Assembly (NCBI GenBank): GCA_018671635.1 | Contig: JABHHG010000095.1 | Location: forward strand, 1-25,676 | Source: Fidelibacterota bacterium | GTDB taxonomy: Bacteria > Fidelibacterota > Marinisomatia > SCGC-AAA003-L08 > D37C17 | Length of the DNA: 25,676 nucleotides | Reading direction: 5' to 3' | Shown: in pieces, positions 1 to 7,607 of the stretch | How the letters are laid out: the number at the start of each line of letters is the position of its first letter | Numbering within the stretch: position 1 is the first letter of the stretch | The notes under the pieces: model-generated | The model's database searches: none | What the model saw: the letters and a program-made list of their open reading frames with translations, nothing else | What the model was told of the DNA's origin: nothing | Position numbers and translations under genes: made by a program

Positions 1-2157
1 AAGGGAAGCGTAAGTAATAAAAAATGAATATGTATTCCATAGGGTAATAAGATTTTTTCTAACTTCATCAGCCAAATTATATCCAAATAGTAGATTATGT
101 TCAGGATTTTGACCCGCATAAAGCCATCGCATAACATCCACACCCATTTTCTCAGCAGCATCACCAAACCAAATGGAATTACCCCAAGATTTATGCATTT
201 CTCTGCCCGTTTCATCTTTCACCAACGCATGCCCTAAAAGTGTCTTAAATGGTGCTTTATCTTCCATTACGGTTGACATGGCTAATAAGGAGTAAAACCA
301 ATTTCTGAACTGTCCCGGAAAGCATTCAACTACAAAATCTGCGGGAAACCACTTCTCCCAATATTCCTTATCCTCAGTGTATTGTAGTGTAGAATAAGGG
401 ACAATTCCTGCGTCAAGCCACGGATTTCCAACATCTGGAATTCGAGTACCAATAAGCCCGGTTTCAGGATGCTTTATCTTAACTTTATCAATCCATGGTC
501 GGTGTGGCGAATGGCCTTCAAATTCATCCCAACCTTCAACAGCCAATTCCTTCAATTCTTCCTTTGAGCCAATCACAAAATGACTGCCATCTTCAAATGT
601 CCAGATGGCTAATGCCAATCCCCAAAAACGTTTTTTAGAAATCATCCAGTCGCCCATATTTTCGAGCCACTCTAATTCTCGTTCATTACCCCATTCTGGA
701 ATCCAGTTAATTTCATCAACTGTCTTTTTAATTCGTTCACGCCAATCCATGTTAATATACCACTCATCAACACAGCGATATACTAATTCATCTCCAGAAC
801 GCCAACAATGTGGATAAACATGAGGGTATTTTTCTACATAAACAAGGCTACCATTTTTCTTTAAATAGTCTAAAATTTCTGTTATGGTATCGTGGTCAGT
901 AGCAGATTTTCCAGTGAGCCAGCCAAAACCGTCAATAAATTCAGCTGAATCATTAAGGGGAGCAATCTCTACCAATGATTCTTTTTGGCCAATTTTATTA
1001 TCTATTGCACCACAACCAGGCGCAATATGAACAATACCCGTGCCTTCACCAGCGACAACATTGTCATTTCCAATACCATCTTTACCACCATCAATCACGC
1101 GATGGCAATTTATTGCATTCACATTTTGGATTTCTAATTCATCTTTTTTAAACGGAAATCCGCCCATTTCAGTTTGAGCATGAAATTCATCAAATGGTCC
1201 AGTATATTTAAGCCCCACTAATTCAGAGCCCTTAACCGTACCCTCATTGGTATATCCACCTCGCTCCTTAAAAATCTGAGCAATCGTCTTTAATTTAGGA
1301 ATGCCATCAATCCATTGCTTTTTATCTTTAAACTGTTTATCTAATCGCTTAAATTCTAAATTTTCTTCAGCAAAATAATACAATTCTCCATCGGATGCCC
1401 GTAGCTTCACATAGTCAAGGTTTACATTTACTGCGGCTGCGACATTAGAGGATAACGTCCATGGAGTAGTTGTCCACACCAGTAGATTTTCATTTTCTCT
1501 TTCTAATAATGGAAATTTAACAAATACTGAACGGTGGGCAACTAATTTTCGACCTTCAATAATTTCCATCTGGGAATATGATGTGCCAGAGCGACCAGAC
1601 CATGGGACTATATCGGTGCCTCTATAAATTTTCTTATCATTAAATAGTTTTTTCAGGAAAGACCAAATGGTATAATTATTTTCATCAGACATAGTATAAT
1701 ATGAATTATCCCAGTCCATCCAATATCCAAGGCGTTTAGATTGTTCAGTCTGAATTTTAGAATATTTTTCGACGCGTTCTTTACACAGATTTACAAACTT
1801 TTCAATTCCATGTTCTTCAACTTCACGCTTAGATTTAAAACCTAATTCTTTTTCAACTTCTACTTCTACCCACAACCCTTGACAGTCGAATCCATTTTGG
1901 TATCTTAAATCAAACCCTTTTGAGGCATGGTAACGTTGATAAATATCTTTAAGGGAACGCCCCCATGCATGGTGAACACCCATGGGATTATTGGCTGTTA
2001 TGGGACCGTCAAGAAAAGACCATGTCTTATTACCACGATTTTTCTCAACAAGTTTTTCAAATGTCTTTTCTGCTTCCCATTTATCAAGCATTTCATGCTC
2101 AAGAGAAATAAAATCAACTTGATTATTTACAGGGTCAAATATTTTCTTATCTGCCAT
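1..2157 (-). CDS. ileS: Isoleucyl-tRNA synthetase, type 2 with GXHH signature (partial, C-terminus off the window)
   Basis: This is a class I aminoacyl-tRNA synthetase that charges tRNA-Ile in the cytoplasm. The reading frame is open from the ATG at 2157 to the window edge (719 codons); about 300 or more C-terminal residues, including the anticodon-binding part, are missing. Visible parts: the Rossmann signature region at residues 50-71 (NNPMGVHHAWGR), where the usual HIGH is replaced by G60-V61-H62-H63; a CP1 editing domain with the Thr-rich LLVWTTTPWT segment and a GTGIVHIAPGCGAID segment; a GDWMISKKRFWG segment, equivalent to the usual RDWxISRQRYWG; and EMHKS at residues 653-657 in place of KMSKS. 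This marks an IleRS2-type enzyme with an altered signature, reported for some bacteria to give very high mupirocin resistance. The start lacks a clear Shine-Dalgarno site. The gene follows the 232-aa gene by 109 bases. Confidence 0.95.
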   Translation of the reverse strand, partial: MADKKIFDPVNNQVDFISLEHEMLDKWEAEKTFEKLVEKNRGNKTWSFLDGPITANNPMGVHHAWGRSLKDIYQRYHASKGFDLRYQNGFDCQGLWVEVEVEKELGFKSKREVEEHGIEKFVNLCKERVEKYSKIQTEQSKRLGYWMDWDNSYYTMSDENNYTIWSFLKKLFNDKKIYRGTDIVPWSGRSGTSYSQMEIIEGRKLVAHRSVFVKFPLLERENENLLVWTTTPWTLSSNVAAAVNVNLDYVKLRASDGELYYFAEENLEFKRLDKQFKDKKQWIDGIPKLKTIAQIFKERGGYTNEGTVKGSELVGLKYTGPFDEFHAQTEMGGFPFKKDELEIQNVNAINCHRVIDGGKDGIGNDNVVAGEGTGIVHIAPGCGAIDNKIGQKESLVEIAPLNDSAEFIDGFGWLTGKSATDHDTITEILDYLKKNGSLVYVEKYPHVYPHCWRSGDELVYRCVDEWYINMDWRERIKKTVDEINWIPEWGNERELEWLENMGDWMISKKRFWGLALAIWTFEDGSHFVIGSKEELKELAVEGWDEFEGHSPHRPWIDKVKIKHPETGLIGTRIPDVGNPWLDAGIVPYSTLQYTEDKEYWEKWFPADFVVECFPGQFRNWFYSLLAMSTVMEDKAPFKTLLGHALVKDETGREMHKSWGNSIWFGDAAEKMGVDVMRWLYAGQNPEHNLLFGYNLADEVRKNLITLWNTYSFFITYASL

Positions 2158-2266
2158 CAGTTATTTTTAATTCTTTCAATAGATTTCACCTATGAATTCA
2201 AGATGGCAAATTTAGGATTAATTTGTAGTGGAATACAACGGTGATAAGCGATTAAACGCTAGGTTT

Positions 2267-2965
2267 TCACTTCTTTTTTTTCTCTTTTTTCTTTTCGGCT
2301 TTATCCAATTTTTTAAAAGCAGCTTTTATTTTCTTTAAATTTATTTTTTTAAACTCTGCTTTTGAAAATCGTATTGTACGTGGAAATATCACTTCCGCAG
2401 ACATAAATGCTTTTGTTAAGGTTTTTGTTTGCTCAAGCTTTAGCTCACACTGAGGTACTAATTTTTTAAATTTAGCGTTACTCTTGACTAACTCTAAGCC
2501 ACTAATTTGACGCTCAACCTCTTCATTCGCTTCATCGAAAGTTAAATTTCCAGAAAAATCAGAATAAATTGCATACCAACATTCTGGAGGTCGGCTTTCT
2601 CTCCTTAGGGTTTTATAGCATTCAATCTTTTCATTAATCACTGATTCCATTTCGCTGAACTTGAGCATTCCATTAAAAATAATATCATGCTGTTCAATGA
2701 AATGTGAATTACACAATCGCTCATAACCTTCGGATTGATCCTTATCAATATCTTCAGCATACAAGGTTTTAAATGAATAATCCGTTACAAATTTCGCCAA
2801 TACGAAACATTCAAACTTTTTTATTCCAAATGGTTTATCCCAACAATACTCATCTAATGTTAGCTCATCTAATAATTTTTTAAAATTAGAATCAAACGTA
2901 CTAACAATTAATTGCTCTGGGTTTACTTTCTTTTCTTTTTTCTTGAAAATTGAAAAAAGTTTCAT
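2267..2965 (-). CDS. Hypothetical protein with lysine-rich C-terminal tail (232 aa)
   Basis: I do not recognise this protein. It has no signal peptide, membrane segment or enzyme motif I can name. Residues 1-16 are basic (KKKEKK), the middle is acidic and rich in aromatic residues and Cys (about six Cys scattered), and residues from about 205 to the end are a run of short Lys-rich repeats ending KKEKKKK. The tail is encoded by poly-A tracts, so small insertions or deletions there would change its length. It is probably cytoplasmic. It lies 85 bases downstream of the zinc-ribbon gene in the same direction, with no terminator seen between them, so the two may share a transcript. Codon use resembles the neighbours and the frame is long and open, so I think it is a real gene. 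Confidence 0.7.
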   Translation of the reverse strand: MKLFSIFKKKEKKVNPEQLIVSTFDSNFKKLLDELTLDEYCWDKPFGIKKFECFVLAKFVTDYSFKTLYAEDIDKDQSEGYERLCNSHFIEQHDIIFNGMLKFSEMESVINEKIECYKTLRRESRPPECWYAIYSDFSGNLTFDEANEEVERQISGLELVKSNAKFKKLVPQCELKLEQTKTLTKAFMSAEVIFPRTIRFSKAEFKKINLKKIKAAFKKLDKAEKKKEKKKK

Positions 2966-3050
2966 ATTTATTCAAGCTTTCTATTCTGGTGGATATAAAT
3001 TCAAGGATTTAAAATTACTACGTCTTTTAGTATGATTGATAGAATTATTA

Positions 3051-3305
3051 TTAAGAATCTGTGGCATCCCATTTTCCTTCTGGACAATAGCTTTCGGCCA
3101 ATCTAACTTTATACCGAACCATGCATTCACATTTTTTACATTTCATATTCTTTAAAGTATCACCTATCTTAAACTCACATAATCGACAAGTTTGAAGCCG
3201 ATTCTCAATCTCCTTAAAATTTGCCAAAACTTCTCTGTTACCTAAGAATCTTTTTAATATAGAAAATAAAGTGTTAAGAAGATTAAAAATATTTTTAAAT
3301 CTCAT
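3051..3305 (-). CDS. Small zinc-ribbon-like protein with six cysteines (84 aa)
   Basis: The protein has an N-terminal basic, hydrophobic helix (residues 1-22), then a cysteine module: C40-x2-C43, C56-x2-C59-x-C61 and C74 in a CPEGKW ending. Two CxxC pairs separated by a short basic linker are typical of a treble-clef or zinc-ribbon fold, and the ending 'CPxGKW' resembles small proteins I associate with marine bacteria and their phages. Metal binding is inferred from the motif and the biochemical role is unknown. There is no obvious Shine-Dalgarno site. The gene starts 30 bases downstream of the terminator that closes the C25 protease gene, so it must have its own promoter in a very short space or depend on read-through. 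Confidence 0.65.
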   Translation of the reverse strand: MRFKNIFNLLNTLFSILKRFLGNREVLANFKEIENRLQTCRLCEFKIGDTLKNMKCKKCECMVRYKVRLAESYCPEGKWDATDS

Positions 3306-3334
3306 TCAGAAATTTATATCCACTTTCAGTAAAT

Positions 3335-3362
3335 AAAAAAGCCCAGACAACTGGGCTTTTTT
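3335..3362 (-). terminator. Strong bidirectional rho-independent terminator
   Basis: A perfect 12-bp stem consists of six A then GCCCAG, pairing with CTGGGC then six T, around an ACAA loop. It lies 21 bases after the stop of the C25 protease gene and ends that transcription unit on the minus strand. The symmetric A and T runs mean it could also act on the plus strand. Confidence 0.9.
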
Positions 3363-3383
3363 ATTTTAATATAATCTTAAAAA

Positions 3384-6300
3384 TTATTTCATTAACATGA
3401 GTTTTTGAGTTTTCAGTGTATTCTTATATTTAAATTGTGCTAAATACACGCCTGAAGAATACATATCAGCATTCCAATTAATTGTATGCTGCCCTGCTGC
3501 TGCATAATCCCCATACAATGATTCAACCAATCGTCCTGTTAAATCATAGATACTGATTCGTAAATATCCATTTTCTGGAATAGCATAACTTAAACTTGTC
3601 GATGGATTAAAAGGATTCGGGTAGGCACTTACAATAGCAAAATCTTCAGGCATTGTTAATTGAATTTCACCAGAAGAGTTTGCTGCAATAATTTCAAGAA
3701 TTTCAATCTCACCATCAGCTTCTAATATTGCATCTGATTCAGGTGCCACAATAATGATAGTAGTTTGATTTCCAATTGTATTCATTGCTGAGAGTAATGA
3801 ATGTTCAGTTAATTGAATCACAATATTTTCATCATGCTTTACTTTCAACTGAATCGCATCAATTATACCATCAGCTGAAATAGAGATACTGCCATTTTTA
3901 TTATAAAGAGTACCTTTAGTGGCATTCTCACCCCTGCTATCTAAAATGATATTAACAATACCAACAATATCTAGCACATTGACAGCACCATCTTGATTTA
4001 CATCCGCTGAATACATATCTGGCTCAGAAATGCCCAAAATCATATTTACCACTAACACTATATCTAAAACGTTTAGAACTCCATCATAATTAGAGTCACC
4101 AAGCAATACACCTTCAGATCCAACACATGGAGGAAACTCTATATTATCAATCCATGCTGCATCTTCACCAGCCACTACCGCCAGATCTTTACTGAATAAC
4201 CATTTAAAGGTATGCTCACCAACAGAAACTCCAAAATTACTTTGAGACCATGCAATCTCACCAGCCCATTTATTCTGTTCTATGCCATCGATATAAAACG
4301 CTAAGTAATCATAAAAAATTCCTGATGACTCACCGACTGCTTCACAAGAGACTTTTTTATCAAATGTAATATACCCGTCTTGTAGAATCTCCATAGTCAA
4401 AGTTAATTCAGAAGTCATATTATGATCAATAGTACCCGATTTTGCACTAAATATTCCGTTTGAAGAGTTACCAGAATCTATACCCCAATCCATATCTCCA
4501 CCAAATTCCCAATTTTGTGAAGCAAACCCATTATTTTCAAATGATTCAATCATAGCCTGAACTGTCATATTAAGTGTTAAGCTCGAACTATTCTCTTCAC
4601 TCTCTAATTCCAACTCTAATGCAAAGCTATGACCCATAGGTGCAGAAGATGATACGTTAAAGGAAAGATCAAATGAAGCGAGCGAGCCATTTAATAGATC
4701 ATTAATAGATTCAGACCCATTCACTATTGAAATATATGGATTATCAATAATTTCATATAAGTTAACATTCACATCTGATGATATTTCATTGCCCATATTT
4801 TCAAGTGTAATATTAATATTAACACTCTCACCGGGAGTAATTACATTATCGCTTCCATAATCTATATTAACATCATTAACGGTTACAAATGCCCCATTTG
4901 GGGTTAAAACGGTAACTTCTGCTTCATATGGAAATTTATTAAAAGATGTTATGACCAAGTCTAATTGGCCTGGATCATCTGCATTGTCTCCTAATTCTAT
5001 TACAGCTACTCCACCACTAGAATATGCTAATCCAATCAATTCTCCATCCTTTGAGAGTGCTGCCAATGCACCATTAAAGCCAATATCCACAACAAACTCT
5101 TCCTGCCCAACAATAACAACATCATCATGATTTGGACTTAAAAATGTTGGTTGATCGGTTCGTATAACTGCAGAAGGATCACCAAAGAATGTCCAGTAAT
5201 TTGTTTCATTTATCCCAGAGGAACCTTGAACATCATTCATATACATGCATCCGTTAGTTGCAATTCCACCAAGGGACCGGCTAACTCCTTCATCTAAACT
5301 TTCTGTTATTATTAAATTCATACCATATTGACCATGCATTGGCGGTTCCCATGATTGACTTATAGTAGACCCAAAATGAGCAATGCCACCAGAAGGTTCA
5401 CCATTATGGGTAGCTCTTTGCCATGATTCAGCGAAAGATTCATCAGTACTATTAAATTCTCCTACATTACAACCCACTGTTATAACGAAAGGTAATTTAT
5501 TTTGATTCGTTAAACTGTTTATTTGTGAAGTACTAAGGGATGCTCCATTGCCCCAACTTGAAATTGAGCCATGTCCAGTATAATTTATTAAACTCACTCC
5601 ACTATTTATTGCTGATATTCCTTGAGCATCAGTACCACCACTACCATCATATATACCTTCATAACTATCATATGTAAAGTCAGATAAAATAGTGTCCCAT
5701 AAAAAGTCATTAAAAACATCATAAGTATATCCACCAAAACCAGGCCCCTGATTTGATGCAATACCTAGAGCATTATCATACCAGTCTGCATTTTCTTGAG
5801 GGTCGTGTTCATATTCAATAGACCGTTGAACTTGAGTTTGTATTTGACTGGGGTTCTGGCCTGAAAACCTACCCACAATAACTTCTGCATATGAATCATT
5901 TCCCTCTATAAACCCATATGTTGGATCAGAAGCACTACCCCCAACTGATGGTGAAGGGATTTGTGCAATATCACCAACAAGTAATAGATAAGTTAAACCA
6001 TTTGTGTTATAATAATCTTCCACATAGCTACTAATAGCATTTGAATTCACTCCAATAGTTGAAACATTTACTATTTCTGTATGAATTCCTTTCCTATTCT
6101 TCCATTCAATAAATGGCTCCATTTCATCCATAAAATCACTATTAGAAATAATCAGCATATTTCCTTCATCTAATAGATATTCAAATCGAGAATCATTTCT
6201 GCTATTTAAAAAACGGTTTTCATAAATTTTATTAAATTCATGATTCATTTTTTTAGTTCCACTTCTTTGTAATTGGCGATGCTTAACATTGATATTGCTG

Positions 6301-6887
6301 TTTCCATTTTCAAATACTTCAACAACTAATTCAGTGTACACCCGTAAGGTTTTTGATTTTGGATTATACTGAAAAGGGTAAGCAACTATTGTTTGGCCAC
6401 GATTATCTCTTAAGATATATGGATCTCGTAATTCAGTCAATTTCCCCGGGAAGAATTCATCTCTTTCGTAAATATTACTCCATTGGTATGAAACTTCACT
6501 TGGATTCACTTCACGACTTAGATTGCCTTTAGATGGAGCAATTAAAATATTTTTATATTCTGTGTATTGAGAAGAAAGTACACGAATTTCCATATATTTA
6601 TCATCAGGGATAATTACTGAAGTAGCTAATTGATGTAAATCAGGAGAACCTAATTCCATTATAGAAGCACCACCTTCTATCTTTGCAATAAATGCATCAC
6701 CCTTATCAGTTGAAGCAGCAATCAGATTAAAACCATCTAATGTGAATTGAATAGTAGATGTACTAATATTAGAATTAAGCAAATCCATTTTTGCGGGAAC
6801 AGGCGATATAGAGCTTATCCCTTCCCATTTTGCAAAAACAGTAGCTATCAATATTGTTGAAACTAAGAAAAACCGGTTATTCATCAT
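3384..6887 (-). CDS. Secreted gingipain-like cysteine protease (peptidase C25) with dockerin-like repeats and type IX secretion sorting domain
   Basis: This is a predicted extracellular or surface cysteine endopeptidase of 1,167 residues. Order of domains: signal peptide (about 1-19); propeptide-like region to about 240; peptidase C25 domain about 245-560 with catalytic H439 in NYTGHG and C473 in VGCNVGEF (34 apart, against 33 for the His-Cys pair of RgpB); beta-sandwich and CARDB-like segments to about 775; a jelly-roll-like domain about 780-920 (WGIDSGNSS ... WIDNIEFPP); two dockerin/EF-hand-like repeats about 928-983 (DSNYDGVLNVLDI and DVNQDGAVNVLDI); and a Por sorting domain about 1083-1167 beginning YPNPFNPSTS, which implies export by a type IX system. 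A good AGGAG lies 5 bases before the second ATG (6884) but only 2 before the first, so 6884 is the likelier start. It sits last after the polA operon, 86 bases downstream, and has its own terminator. Confidence 0.93.
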   Translation of the reverse strand: MMNNRFFLVSTILIATVFAKWEGISSISPVPAKMDLLNSNISTSTIQFTLDGFNLIAASTDKGDAFIAKIEGGASIMELGSPDLHQLATSVIIPDDKYMEIRVLSSQYTEYKNILIAPSKGNLSREVNPSEVSYQWSNIYERDEFFPGKLTELRDPYILRDNRGQTIVAYPFQYNPKSKTLRVYTELVVEVFENGNSNINVKHRQLQRSGTKKMNHEFNKIYENRFLNSRNDSRFEYLLDEGNMLIISNSDFMDEMEPFIEWKNRKGIHTEIVNVSTIGVNSNAISSYVEDYYNTNGLTYLLLVGDIAQIPSPSVGGSASDPTYGFIEGNDSYAEVIVGRFSGQNPSQIQTQVQRSIEYEHDPQENADWYDNALGIASNQGPGFGGYTYDVFNDFLWDTILSDFTYDSYEGIYDGSGGTDAQGISAINSGVSLINYTGHGSISSWGNGASLSTSQINSLTNQNKLPFVITVGCNVGEFNSTDESFAESWQRATHNGEPSGGIAHFGSTISQSWEPPMHGQYGMNLIITESLDEGVSRSLGGIATNGCMYMNDVQGSSGINETNYWTFFGDPSAVIRTDQPTFLSPNHDDVVIVGQEEFVVDIGFNGALAALSKDGELIGLAYSSGGVAVIELGDNADDPGQLDLVITSFNKFPYEAEVTVLTPNGAFVTVNDVNIDYGSDNVITPGESVNINITLENMGNEISSDVNVNLYEIIDNPYISIVNGSESINDLLNGSLASFDLSFNVSSSAPMGHSFALELELESEENSSSLTLNMTVQAMIESFENNGFASQNWEFGGDMDWGIDSGNSSNGIFSAKSGTIDHNMTSELTLTMEILQDGYITFDKKVSCEAVGESSGIFYDYLAFYIDGIEQNKWAGEIAWSQSNFGVSVGEHTFKWLFSKDLAVVAGEDAAWIDNIEFPPCVGSEGVLLGDSNYDGVLNVLDIVLVVNMILGISEPDMYSADVNQDGAVNVLDIVGIVNIILDSRGENATKGTLYNKNGSISISADGIIDAIQLKVKHDENIVIQLTEHSLLSAMNTIGNQTTIIIVAPESDAILEADGEIEILEIIAANSSGEIQLTMPEDFAIVSAYPNPFNPSTSLSYAIPENGYLRISIYDLTGRLVESLYGDYAAAGQHTINWNADMYSSGVYLAQFKYKNTLKTQKLMLMK

Positions 6888-6889
6888 AA

Positions 6890-6894
6890 CTCCT
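6890..6894 (-). promoter_or_regulatory. Shine-Dalgarno site that favours the second ATG of the C25 gene
   Basis: The minus strand reads AGGAG, TT, ATG, ATG. Spacing to the ATG at 6887 is 2 bases and to the ATG at 6884 is 5 bases. Normal spacing points to 6884, which removes one Met from the signal peptide and changes nothing else. Confidence 0.6.
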
Positions 6895-6973
6895 ATAAAA
6901 ATTTGTTGTAATAATTTACAGATAAAATGAGATGGTATAGGGGGATTTTACATACTGTTACAGCAAGGTTATA

Positions 6974-7315
6974 TTAAGGTAGTTTTTGGGATCCTTGATG
7001 ACAAGCTGAACAATTTTGAGTCTGAATGTTCACGTATGATGATAACTTATTTTCAATGGAAATCTTTATCATTTCATTTAGCTGCTTCGAGTATCCAATA
7101 AAATGATCATTCAAATTAACAATACTATGGGTTATAATCTCTGATGATATGCCATCTATATTCGTAATTTTCATGGATTGAAAGTAATAATCTGAAGTAT
7201 CATCACTAATAAATTGGCGAATTTTAGTCCTGAATTGAGGACTTACGCTCACAGACGTAAAAAGAATAATGAGGATTGACACAACCCAAATCATAATTGT
7301 ATTGCGTCGCTGCAT
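6974..7315 (-). CDS. Small membrane-anchored protein with one C-terminal haem c motif (113 aa)
   Basis: One N-terminal hydrophobic segment (about residues 7-26) would anchor the protein in the inner membrane with the rest in the periplasm. The body is predicted mostly helical. A single CxxCH motif (C102-S-A-C105-H106) sits only seven residues from the end. Placement at the extreme C-terminus is seen in cytochrome c' four-helix bundles, whose haem iron has only His as protein ligand, and no Met follows the motif here. The length is somewhat below usual cytochrome c' size, so a single-haem membrane cytochrome of unknown type is the safest call. It follows the 85-aa gene by 9 bases, which suggests the same transcript. 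No Shine-Dalgarno site is visible. Haem attachment is inferred from the motif only. Confidence 0.7.
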   Translation of the reverse strand: MQRRNTIMIWVVSILIILFTSVSVSPQFRTKIRQFISDDTSDYYFQSMKITNIDGISSEIITHSIVNLNDHFIGYSKQLNEMIKISIENKLSSYVNIQTQNCSACHQGSQKLP

Positions 7316-7324
7316 AATTTAGGT

Positions 7325-7582
7325 TTAAAACCCTTTTGGTTTTGAATTGGCATAATCTTGTGTGTACTTCGCTAATTCATCTCGATCAGGATAAACAACT
7401 TCATCAGAATCTTCTTCAGACTTTTTGACTATCTCGTATTCCTCTAAAAGTTTATCAAGGTATGCAAGGAGTGCTTCATTCAATTGGAATATTCGCTCCT
7501 CTTCAATAATTAGCCTTCGCTTCTCTTTTAGCTTATCAGAGCTATCATTTTCTGTATATCCACCTTGCCGGATAATAGCCAT
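7325..7582 (-). CDS. Hypothetical charged coiled-coil protein (85 aa)
   Basis: I do not recognise this family. The frame is open upstream to 7651, but I choose the ATG at 7582 (MAIIRQGGYTEN) because AAGGA lies about 6 bases before it and because a 7651 start would run into the end of the M16 protease gene. Residues about 18-60 are a highly charged amphipathic helix (KLKEKRRLIIEEER ... LLEEYEIVKK), a likely coiled coil, followed by an acidic linker and a short polar tail ending PKGF. There is no signal peptide or membrane segment, so it is probably cytoplasmic. It sits 25 bases after the M16 stop and 9 bases before the haem-motif gene, in the middle of an operon. Confidence 0.65.
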   Translation of the reverse strand: MAIIRQGGYTENDSSDKLKEKRRLIIEEERIFQLNEALLAYLDKLLEEYEIVKKSEEDSDEVVYPDRDELAKYTQDYANSKPKGF

Positions 7583-7607
7583 AGTTTTCCTTTTAACTAA
7601 ATATAGA

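Noticed and set aside
605..2244. Plus-strand open frames opposite ileS
   Set aside because: They are antisense to a conserved, continuous IleRS frame, have low-complexity translations and no recognisable domains.
2158..2266. Possible T-box riboswitch before ileS
   Set aside because: The gap is only 109 bases, with no T-box consensus or antiterminator pair; the sole small hairpin (AGCG/CGCT) is too weak to be a terminator.
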